From an uncultured cyanobacterium (GTDB taxonomy: Bacteria; Cyanobacteriota; Cyanobacteriia; PCC-6307; Cyanobiaceae), in the NCBI GenBank assembly GCA_903928835.1, contig CAIYSK010000356.1, positions 1 to 7,146 on the forward strand: a stretch of 7,146 bases of DNA. The letters are read 5' to 3'. Shown piece after piece: positions 1 to 5,970 of this stretch. A model generated the notes under the pieces. The model was not told where the DNA came from. It saw only the letters and a program-made list of their open reading frames with translations, and ran no database searches. Positions within the stretch are counted from its first letter, which is position 1, and each line of letters opens with the position of its first letter. The translations under genes and the position numbers were made by a program.

Positions 1-2
1 AG

Positions 3-626
3 GCCAAGACAGCGTTGGGCCAAACCAGCTGGTGGGGCCTCTTCCTGTTGAGCACCGGCATGGCCGTGTTCAGCGGGGTTCTCGTGGGGGTGATGGTGTT
101 TGGCATCCATGATTGCTGCCCCTTTTGCATCCTGTCGGCGCTGCTGAGTAGCGCGCTGTTTGTGCTCAGCCTGATGGGCGGCGATTGGCAAGAGCGGGGC
201 CAAGTGGTGTTCCGTGGCGTGCTGGTTGCCTTTGTGGTGGCCTTGGTTGGCCTGGGCTGGGCGGCATCGGCCAATCGGCCGCTCGTGGTGACGGGGCCTG
301 GGGTGGCACCACCCGTGACCACCGTCAGCACCCCCCAGGCCGTAGCCCTGGCGGAGCATCTCACCGAAGGCGGTGCCGTGATCTACACCGCCTATTGGTG
401 CCCCCACTGCCACGAGCAGAAGGAACTGTTTGGCCGGGAAGCCACCGCCAAGTTGCGGGTGATCGAATGCGCCGCCGATGGTCGCAATAGCCAGAAGGCC
501 CTTTGCGATAGCAAAAAGGTTGAAGGTTTCCCCACCTGGGAGATCGATGGCAAGCTCGATTCCGGCGTTAAGCCGCTCGCCAAACTCGCTGAAATGAGCG
601 GCTTCAAGCCCGCGGGCCCCCTCTAG
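3..626 (+). CDS. VKOR-thioredoxin fusion disulfide-forming membrane protein (5' partial)
   Basis: The frame is open to the left edge, so the true start lies outside the window; the TTG at 15 is just an internal codon. Seen: three hydrophobic segments, then a soluble C-terminal domain. The VKOR quinone-reducing site CPFC is at nt 117-128, preceded directly by another Cys (DCCPFC). The C-terminal thioredoxin-like domain has CPHC at nt 399-410, a likely cis-Pro in GFPTW, and two more Cys (ECAAD, KALCD) that match the extra cysteine pair of cyanobacterial homologues. From the family: VKOR oxidises the fused thioredoxin domain, which oxidises exported proteins, and electrons pass to quinone. The active sites face the lumen/periplasm. 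Missing here are the N-terminal region with the first helices and the loop cysteine pair; about 207 residues of roughly 300 are present. Its TAG stop overlaps the nadB stop, and no terminator is visible between them. Confidence 0.93.
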   Translation, partial: AKTALGQTSWWGLFLLSTGMAVFSGVLVGVMVFGIHDCCPFCILSALLSSALFVLSLMGGDWQERGQVVFRGVLVAFVVALVGLGWAASANRPLVVTGPGVAPPVTTVSTPQAVALAEHLTEGGAVIYTAYWCPHCHEQKELFGREATAKLRVIECAADGRNSQKALCDSKKVEGFPTWEIDGKLDSGVKPLAKLAEMSGFKPAGPL

Positions 627-2257
627 GCCAGCTGGGACGTGGTTCGGATCGGTTCGCCGCGTTTTTGAACGCTGTGCCGTTGCCAGAAGGGTTGCCTGGC
701 GGGGGCATCGATGCGGAAATGCCCCCCCCGGCTTTCCTCCCGGAAGAGGGCCGCTTCCATCAGCAATTCAGCCAGGTCAAGCCGCACGTGCAGGTCGTGC
801 AGCCGTTTCAGCACAGGCACGGCCTCGGGACTGAGCCGGGCTGAACGGCCTGGTTCGAGTTGGTGGAGCTCTTGCCAGAGGGGTTGGCTCTCCAGATCTT
901 GGCGTTGCCGTTGAACGGTTGTCAGGGCTCTTGCAAGGCCGTGGCCCCAGCGTTCGACCCCAGCGGCTTGCCAGCACAGCTCGCGTAGGCGGCTGATTTG
1001 ATGATCAATCTGGGCCCCAGAGAGCCCTTCGCTGGCGAGCTCGATCGGGCTGGGCGCCGCCGCGCTGCTCTTGGCCCCCGGGGGCCCCGGTTCCAGCTGG
1101 ATTTGGCCCAATTGCCTGGCGAAGACCAGGCATTCCATCAGGGAATTGCTGGCCAGGCGATTGGCCCCATGCACCCCGGTGCAGGCCACCTCCCCAATGG
1201 CATAGAGGCCAGGCAGGCTTGTGGCGGCTTGCAGATTTGTTGCTACCCCCCCCATCCAGTAGTGGGCCGCAGGTGCCACGGGGATGGGGGCCTGGGTAGG
1301 TTCGAGGCCCAGCTCGCGGCAGCGACCCAGGATCGTGGGGAACTGCTGGTTCAGCCGGTGCTCCCCCACGGGCCTGAGGTCGAGCCAGAGGTGATCCACC
1401 CCCTCCTCCTGCATCCTGCGGGCGAGGGCTCGGCTCACCTGGTCGCGGGGGGCGAGATCACCGCCGGCCAGATCAGCCACGGGGCTGTTCCCCTGGCGAT
1501 CGAGCAACCGGGCACCTTCACCGCGCACGGCTTCGGAGATCAGGAACCGGGGCGCTCCAGGAAGCATTAAGGCCGTGGGATGGAACTGGACAAATTCCAA
1601 ATCCCTGACTTCGGCGCCCGCCCGCCAGGCCATCACCACCCCATCGCCACTGGCCATGGCCGGATTGGTTGTGTGGGAAAACAGGTGGCCGCCGCCACCG
1701 GTGGCGAGCACAACCGCACCTGCCTGTAGCCAATCCAAGTTGCCGTTCTCGAGCACTTGGAGGCCCTTGCAGCAACCACCCTCCACCCAGAGTTGGAGGG
1801 CAACGGCCCCTTTGCGTTGCTCCAGGCTTGGGCGTTTGAGCACCTCCCGCTCCAGGGCGTCAACCAGGGCCCCGCCGGTGCGGTCCTGGGCATGCAGCAC
1901 CCGCCGATGGCTGTGGGCGGCCTCAAGGGTGGTGCTGAGTTGATCGCCATCGCGATCAAAGGCCATGCCCAGCTGCAGCAGCCTGGAGACGCATCCAGGG
2001 GCCTGATGCACCAGCAGCTCTACGGCGGAACGATCACAGAGGCCTGCCCCTGCCGCGAGGGTGTCGGCGATATGACTGGAAAAACTGTCGTCGTTGCTGG
2101 TGACCGCGGCAATGCCGCCCTGGGCCCAGCGGCTTGCGGAGCGGGGTGAATTGTCCTTGCTCAGGAGCAAGACCCTCAGTTGGGCGGGTAGTTCCAGGCA
2201 GGCCATGAGGCCGGCGGCTCCGCCTCCGACCACCACCACGTCCCAATTGTTTGGCAT
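623..2257 (-). CDS. nadB: L-aspartate oxidase
   Basis: FAD enzyme that oxidises L-aspartate to iminoaspartate, the first step of de novo NAD synthesis; quinolinate synthase (NadA) uses the product. It is 544 residues, close to the usual ~540. Motifs in order: dinucleotide-binding GGGAAG (11-16), SRWAQGGIAA (42-51), HSHRR (115-119), VLATGGGG (183-190), DLEFVQFHPTAL (219-230), RGEGAR (245-250), PRDQVSRA (270-277), AHYWMGGV (331-338), and GEVACTGVHGANRLASNSLM (355-374). A helical C-terminal domain follows, ending near ESRGGHFR (508-515). The ATG start puts the FAD motif at the normal distance. GGAAGG lies 11 bases upstream (2269-2274), a slightly long spacing. No nadA is nearby. The gene contains two runs of eight G on its coding strand (722-729 and 1246-1253), and the frame is intact across both. 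No clear promoter fits between the start and the psbU terminator. Confidence 0.97.
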   Translation of the reverse strand: MPNNWDVVVVGGGAAGLMACLELPAQLRVLLLSKDNSPRSASRWAQGGIAAVTSNDDSFSSHIADTLAAGAGLCDRSAVELLVHQAPGCVSRLLQLGMAFDRDGDQLSTTLEAAHSHRRVLHAQDRTGGALVDALEREVLKRPSLEQRKGAVALQLWVEGGCCKGLQVLENGNLDWLQAGAVVLATGGGGHLFSHTTNPAMASGDGVVMAWRAGAEVRDLEFVQFHPTALMLPGAPRFLISEAVRGEGARLLDRQGNSPVADLAGGDLAPRDQVSRALARRMQEEGVDHLWLDLRPVGEHRLNQQFPTILGRCRELGLEPTQAPIPVAPAAHYWMGGVATNLQAATSLPGLYAIGEVACTGVHGANRLASNSLMECLVFARQLGQIQLEPGPPGAKSSAAAPSPIELASEGLSGAQIDHQISRLRELCWQAAGVERWGHGLARALTTVQRQRQDLESQPLWQELHQLEPGRSARLSPEAVPVLKRLHDLHVRLDLAELLMEAALFREESRGGHFRIDAPARQPFWQRHSVQKRGEPIRTTSQLA

Positions 2258-2266
2258 CGGGGTTGC

Positions 2267-2311
2267 AGCCTTCCGGCATTGGGCCGGTACTAAAAAAGCC
2301 GCCGGAAGGCT
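2267..2311 (-). promoter_or_regulatory. 11-bp inverted repeat that could mask the nadB ribosome binding site
   Basis: Bases 2267-2277 (AGCCTTCCGGC) are the exact reverse complement of 2301-2311 (GCCGGAAGGCT), with 23 bases between. In a minus-strand RNA the promoter-proximal arm is the loop plus part of both arms of the psbU terminator hairpin. The distal arm contains the GGAAGG ribosome binding site of nadB. The two pairings are mutually exclusive. A readthrough transcript could therefore hide the nadB site, while an RNA starting past 2301 would leave it free. The pairing is seen in the sequence; any regulatory role is inferred and could be chance in GC-rich DNA. Confidence 0.4.
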
Positions 2312-2322
2312 CCGGCGGCTTT
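2291..2322 (-). terminator. Rho-independent terminator of psbU
   Basis: A perfect 12-bp stem (2295-2306 with 2311-2322) has a 4-base loop (2307-2310). The stem is very GC-rich, and on the minus strand it runs into six consecutive T (2297-2292). It sits 23 bases past the psbU stop, so it should end the psbU mRNA. The plus-strand side lacks an equal T tract, so it works mainly for minus-strand transcripts. It lies just ahead of nadB, on the same strand. Confidence 0.9.
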
Positions 2323-2345
2323 CAACGTGGACGGGAGCTTAGGGC

Positions 2346-2726
2346 TCAGCGGTATTGACCGTCGTTGATGCGATCATCCCCTTCGTTGAGGGCAATCGAG
2401 GCATCCGTCACGGTGAAGTTGCCTTTGTACTTGTTGAAAAGCTCTTTCTGACGGTCGCTTAGGTCCAGGGCCAGCACATCATCAACGCTGTTGTAGGGAC
2501 CCCCCAACACGATCTTGCCGGCCAGGGTCGGGTACATCCCGGGATAGTCCTGGAAGCGGCGAACTGAGCAGTTGTTGAGGTCAACCTTGCCAGCCCGCTC
2601 TGCGATTTTGTCGTCGGCGATGTTGCGGAGATCCGAAGCCGCGAAGGCAGGGCTCGGCAGCAGCAGGGTCAGTAGGAGGCCGGCCATCACGACCCCACTC
2701 ATCAGCCAGGCAACCAGCCGTTTCAT
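2346..2726 (-). CDS. psbU: Photosystem II extrinsic 12 kDa protein PsbU
   Basis: Lumenal extrinsic subunit of cyanobacterial photosystem II, bound near the manganese cluster with PsbV and PsbO; it stabilises oxygen evolution. The protein is 126 residues. Residues 1-30 form a signal peptide: MKRL, a hydrophobic stretch to about 23, then PSPAFA|ASDL with a likely cut after Ala29 or Ala30. The mature part has the helix-hairpin-helix-like PsbU core: KVDLNNCSVRRFQDYPGMYP (47-66), then KIVLGGPYNSVDDVLALDLS (71-90), then KELFNKYKGNFTV. The ATG at 2726 is chosen because it gives the signal peptide and has GGAG seven bases upstream (2734-2737). The same frame stays open far upstream, but that part only shadows the DUF3120 gene. 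Upstream on the minus strand TGTAAC (2787-2782) matches the -10 consensus at 4 of 6 positions with no -35, so the gene may have its own promoter or be read with DUF3120. Having psbU argues against high-light Prochlorococcus, which lacks it. Confidence 0.97.
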   Translation of the reverse strand: MKRLVAWLMSGVVMAGLLLTLLLPSPAFAASDLRNIADDKIAERAGKVDLNNCSVRRFQDYPGMYPTLAGKIVLGGPYNSVDDVLALDLSDRQKELFNKYKGNFTVTDASIALNEGDDRINDGQYR

Positions 2727-2836
2727 CGCAACACTCCGGAGAATCCAGGACGGAAAGTGGCAGAACCACTTGTCCAGCAACGTTACAGATGCGGAACGGG
2801 ATCTCGGACCTCGATCAGCCAGGCTTTTGCAGATCT

Positions 2837-3556
2837 TCAGATCAGGCCACTCAGCCGGGGTGCTGCCAGCGCTGCCAGCAAAAACAGTCCGTCCACAGCA
2901 AGGGTGGTGGCGAGCGCCGAGCTGGTGATCCTGCCTACCTCCCCTTGCTGCCAAAGCCATCGACACAATTGGACGAGCACGAGGGCACAGCCGCTCACTA
3001 GCAGCAGGGATGGGAGCTCTAAGACCTGCCTTGCGGCCGCCTGGAGCAGTTGGGGTGCCGCCGCTGGACTGGCATTGAGTACTTGGGGCCAGAGGTGCAT
3101 CACTCCACTGAGGGCCATGGCCCCATCGGTGGCAGCGGTACCCAGCAAGGAGCCAAGATAGAAAGCACAGGAAAGCCGCCAACGCCCTTGGAGTCCGGTA
3201 AGGGCAAGGGGCAAGGCAAAGGCCTCTAGGGGAAGGTGCCAGATCGGATGGAGGCGAAACCAGCCCCAAAACAGACAACCGCCCAACCAGCTGCCGCAAA
3301 AGCCCACCAGTAGGGCTCCGGCATGGCGCAGCCGTTGATCACTGTGATGGCCAAGCCCAAGGCCAATCGCCAGGAGCGGAACCGTGAACAGCACGGCGCT
3401 GAAGGGGGCGAGCCGTACCCACGGGGCCTGCAAAAAGACGGGAAGGGTTACCAGCAGTCCACTCGCCAGGGCAAGCCCGCGTTCGCCGAGCAACGGCGCC
3501 TGGGCGGCGGGGGCTAGCGGGGAGGCCAGCTGGATGGGGCGGGCCCCAATAACCAC
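2837..3556 (-). CDS. DUF3120 family cyanobacterial membrane protein, function unknown
   Basis: The protein is 239 residues and very hydrophobic, with perhaps five to six membrane segments (about 28-48, 52-70, 79-99, 108-122, 181-200, 212-232). I recognise it from memory as DUF3120, a conserved cyanobacterial family with no assigned function. Marks of that family are PVFLQAPWVRL (39-49), the Trp-rich WGWFRLHPIWHLPLEAFALP (97-116) and FYLGSLLGTAATD (132-144). The GTG at 3556 is the first usable start after the in-frame stop at 3583-3581. It has no ribosome binding site. A TTG at 3493 (residue 22) with AGG five bases upstream is an alternative that keeps all conserved parts. It ends 110 bases before psbU on the same strand with no terminator between, so the two may be co-transcribed. 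It diverges from uppP. Confidence 0.78.
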   Translation of the reverse strand: MVIGARPIQLASPLAPAAQAPLLGERGLALASGLLVTLPVFLQAPWVRLAPFSAVLFTVPLLAIGLGLGHHSDQRLRHAGALLVGFCGSWLGGCLFWGWFRLHPIWHLPLEAFALPLALTGLQGRWRLSCAFYLGSLLGTAATDGAMALSGVMHLWPQVLNASPAAAPQLLQAAARQVLELPSLLLVSGCALVLVQLCRWLWQQGEVGRITSSALATTLAVDGLFLLAALAAPRLSGLI

Positions 3557-3570
3557 GGATGTAAAGAAAG

Positions 3571-3599
3571 TTGACCAACCTTAAGGTGTGGTCTAGAAG
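3571..3599 (+). promoter_or_regulatory. Sigma-70-type promoter for the uppP cluster
   Basis: TTGACC at 3571-3576 matches the -35 consensus at 5 of 6 positions. A 17-base spacer leads to TAGAAG at 3594-3599, matching the -10 consensus at 4 of 6. Transcription would start near 3606 and leave a leader of about 49 bases before the uppP ATG. The promoter lies in the 98-base gap between divergent DUF3120 and uppP. I saw no convincing promoter on the opposite strand. Confidence 0.6.
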
Positions 3600-3654
3600 G
3601 TCCGCCGGCCCCCCTTTTGGCCATAGGGTCGTGGGCCTGACTCAGCCGTGCACG

Positions 3655-4521
3655 ATGACCGATCTGGTTGCTGAACCAACCTTGGGCGTTTGGGAAGCCT
3701 GCTGGCACTACCTGGTGCTTGGGGTTGTGCAGGGCATCACGGAATTTTTGCCCATCAGCAGCTCAGCCCACCTCAAGGTGGTTCCGATGGTTCTGGGTTG
3801 GGGAGATCCTGGCGTGGCTGTGACGGCGGTCATCCAATTGGGCAGCATCGTTGCGGTGTTGGCCTATTTCCGTCGGGATTTGCTGGAGGTGGGCCGGGCC
3901 GTTCTCCACGCCAGCCGCAGGGGCGATTGGCAGGATCCTTCTGCCCGACTGGGGTTGGCCATTGCCCTTGGCACCCTGCCGATCGTGGTCGTTGGCTTGG
4001 CGATCAAAAAGTTCATCCCCGACTTCGACCATTCGCCGCTGCGCAGTCTCCAGTCGATCGCGATCGTCTCGATGGTGATGGCCGTGCTGTTGGCCGTGGC
4101 AGAGCAGTTGGGCCGTCGTCGCCGGGTCCTCGCTGAGGTGCGTCCCTGGGACGGCGTTCTGGTTGGGGTTGCCCAGGCCCTTGCTGTGATTCCTGGCGTG
4201 TCGCGATCCGGCAGCACCCTCACGGCCTCCCTCTTCGATGGATGGCGCCGCAGTGAGGCGGCTCGCTTCTCTTTCCTTCTGGGGATTCCGGCGATCACCC
4301 TGGCGGGCTTGGTCGAACTCAAAGACGCCTTGCATCAGCCCATGGCCGGCGGGGTGGGGCCCCTCCTGGTTGGAATCCTCTCGGCTTTGGTGGTGTCGTG
4401 GTTGGCGATTGCCTGGCTGCTGCGGTTCCTCCAGAACCACAGCACCTGGTGGTTTGTGGGGTATCGCTTGCTGTTTGGGGCCTCCATCCTGCTTTGGCTG
4501 GGCCGCAGCGCTGCCAGCTAG
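3655..4521 (+). CDS. uppP: Undecaprenyl-diphosphate phosphatase (BacA/UppP family)
   Basis: Integral membrane enzyme that removes a phosphate from undecaprenyl diphosphate, regenerating the lipid carrier for peptidoglycan and polysaccharide building blocks; the family is linked to bacitracin resistance. The protein is 288 residues, within the normal range. The (E/Q)xxxE motif is QGITE (26-30), followed by FLPISSSAHL (31-40); the second signature is PGVSRSGST (180-188). Several hydrophobic helices lie between and after, ending with WWFVGYRLLFGASILLWLG. The ATG at 3655 is preferred because it gives the usual short N-terminus. The frame extends to a TTG at 3571, but that codon falls in the -35 box of the likely promoter. 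No clear ribosome binding site precedes the ATG. First gene of the + strand cluster, with the DUF512 gene 30 bases downstream. Confidence 0.96.
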   Translation: MTDLVAEPTLGVWEACWHYLVLGVVQGITEFLPISSSAHLKVVPMVLGWGDPGVAVTAVIQLGSIVAVLAYFRRDLLEVGRAVLHASRRGDWQDPSARLGLAIALGTLPIVVVGLAIKKFIPDFDHSPLRSLQSIAIVSMVMAVLLAVAEQLGRRRRVLAEVRPWDGVLVGVAQALAVIPGVSRSGSTLTASLFDGWRRSEAARFSFLLGIPAITLAGLVELKDALHQPMAGGVGPLLVGILSALVVSWLAIAWLLRFLQNHSTWWFVGYRLLFGASILLWLGRSAAS

Positions 4522-4551
4522 ATCTCCTCCGGCCTAAAACAGAGGGAGCCT

Positions 4552-5964
4552 TTGATCCCAACTGGCCCTGTGTGGAAGGAACCCTCTGCAGGCATTGCCT
4601 TGGCGGTGGCCGAAGGAGATGCGCCTCGCCTTCCCTCGCCAGCGGTGGTGGCGTCGGTTGAAGTCGGCTCGATTGGGGAAGAGCTGGGGTTTCAGCCGGG
4701 GGATCGGCTGCTCAGCATCAATGGCAAACGCCCCCGCGATCTGATCGACCTGCAGTTCCTCGTGGGGGAAGAGGAGCTCACCCTCGAGGTGGAAGATCCC
4801 GATGGCACGCTCCATGTGGTGGAGCTGGAGAAGGATCTCGATGAAGGCCTGGGGCTGGGTTTCACCGAAGCCCTGTTCGACGGCCTCAAGCAGTGCAACA
4901 ACCACTGTCCCTTCTGTTTCATCGACCAACAGCCTCCGGGGAAGCGCCGGAGCCTCTACCTCAAGGACGACGACTACCGGCTCAGCTTTCTCTACGGCTC
5001 GTATCTCACCCTCACCAACCTGGGTGCTTCCGATTGGCAGCGCATTGAAGAGCAGCGCCTCTCGCCCTTGTATGTCTCGGTGCATGCGACCGAGCCCGCG
5101 TTACGCAGCCGCCTGCTGGTGAATCCGAGGGCGGGCCTAGTGCTGGATCAATTGACCTGGTTTGCGCAGCGGGATCTGCAAATTCATGCCCAAGTGGTGG
5201 TGTGCCCTGGGATCAACGACGGCGCTGCCCTGGAGAAAACCCTGCGGGATTTGGCGGGGTTTGCCTCAGGTGATTGGCCGACGGTTTTATCCGCTGCGGT
5301 TGTCCCGGTTGGCCTCACCCGGTTTCGTCCGCCTGGGGATGCCTTGAAGGCGGTTGATCGCAGCAGTGCCCGTGCCGTGATTGCCCTGGTGGAGCTTCTC
5401 CAGCAGGACTTCCAGCAGGGGTTGGGCAGCCGCTTTGCCTGGCTTTCCGATGAGTGGTATTTGATTGCGGGCTTGCCCCTGCCGCCCCGCCAGTCCTATG
5501 AGGATTTGCCCCAACAGGAGAATGGCGTGGGCAGTATCCGGGCCTTTTTGGAGGACCTCGAGCTTGCCACCACGGATCTCCCTGTCCGACTCAATGAGCC
5601 GCGGCGCTTGAGTTGGGTGGTCGGCCACCTGGTGGCCGAAGCCCTTGAGCCCGTGGTGGCCCGGCTCAATGCGGTGGAAGGCCTCGAGTTGATGCTCTAT
5701 GGCTTGCCAAGTCCCTACTGGGGCCAGGAGCAGGTGGTGACGGGTCTTCTGACCGGGTCAGATCTCCTGGCGGGACTGGCCGGTCAAGATCTGGGCGATG
5801 CCTTGCTGCTGCCCTCGGTGATGTTGCGCCAGGGGGAGCCCGTTTTCCTCGATGACCTCACCCTTGTTGACCTCGAGCAAAGGCTGGCGGTGCCCGTTCA
5901 GCTTCTGCAAGGTGCAGACGACCTGGTGGCTGCCTGTACCCGTAAGCAGCCGAATGCTGACTAG
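4552..5964 (+). CDS. PDZ plus radical-SAM-like DUF512 protein (TIGR03279-type putative FeS oxidoreductase)
   Basis: The protein is 470 residues. An N-terminal PDZ-like domain (about 30-95) contains AVVASVEVGSIGEELGFQPG and DRLLSINGKRPRDLIDLQF. Next comes CNNHCPFCF, giving CxxxCxxC at C115, C119 and C122, the spacing expected for a radical-SAM 4Fe-4S cluster. It is followed by IDQQPPGKRRSLYLKDDDYR and SFLYGSYLTLTN, very typical of this family. The rest (about 160-465) is the barrel-like region and DUF512 domain, with VSVHATEP and HAQVVVCPGINDG. Known as a conserved cyanobacterial protein; I know of no proven substrate or reaction. The TTG at 4552 is chosen because GAGG lies six bases upstream and the N-terminus fits relatives as I remember them; a GTG at 4570 is too far from the site. 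No signal peptide, so probably cytoplasmic. Likely co-transcribed with uppP and the TolC-like gene. Confidence 0.92.
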   Translation: MIPTGPVWKEPSAGIALAVAEGDAPRLPSPAVVASVEVGSIGEELGFQPGDRLLSINGKRPRDLIDLQFLVGEEELTLEVEDPDGTLHVVELEKDLDEGLGLGFTEALFDGLKQCNNHCPFCFIDQQPPGKRRSLYLKDDDYRLSFLYGSYLTLTNLGASDWQRIEEQRLSPLYVSVHATEPALRSRLLVNPRAGLVLDQLTWFAQRDLQIHAQVVVCPGINDGAALEKTLRDLAGFASGDWPTVLSAAVVPVGLTRFRPPGDALKAVDRSSARAVIALVELLQQDFQQGLGSRFAWLSDEWYLIAGLPLPPRQSYEDLPQQENGVGSIRAFLEDLELATTDLPVRLNEPRRLSWVVGHLVAEALEPVVARLNAVEGLELMLYGLPSPYWGQEQVVTGLLTGSDLLAGLAGQDLGDALLLPSVMLRQGEPVFLDDLTLVDLEQRLAVPVQLLQGADDLVAACTRKQPNAD

Positions 5965-5970
5965 GCTCAG

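Noticed and set aside
998..2149. Long + strand open frames (998-1570, 1575-1943, 1757-2149) opposite nadB
   Set aside because: They are antisense shadows of a high-GC gene with clear NadB motifs. They have no ribosome binding sites or recognisable domains.
2727..3299. Upstream extension of the psbU frame, giving a 317-residue protein
   Set aside because: The extra 191 residues have no family look, overlap the DUF3120 gene in another frame, and would bury the PsbU signal peptide. The ATG at 2726 has a good ribosome binding site.
3571..3654. 28-residue N-terminal extension of UppP from TTG 3571
   Set aside because: That TTG lies in the -35 box of the likely promoter, and the extension is not hydrophobic or UppP-like.
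3606..3654. Possible hairpins in the GC-rich uppP leader
   Set aside because: Only 4-5 bp stems (GGCC, GGCCC/GGGCC) are present, too weak to call a riboswitch or attenuator.
4055..4066. 12-bp palindrome made of two CGATCG units inside uppP
   Set aside because: It overlaps near-matches (7 of 8) to the cyanobacterial HIP1 octamer, but no exact HIP1 site was noticed and coding sequence explains it.
3763..4440. 225-residue minus frame opposite uppP
   Set aside because: Its Arg/Gln/His-rich composition is typical of antisense reading of GC-rich DNA, and the + strand has both UppP signatures.
4534..5085. 183-residue minus frame opposite the DUF512 gene
   Set aside because: Antisense to the most conserved part of the DUF512 protein; no recognisable motif. 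An antisense shadow.
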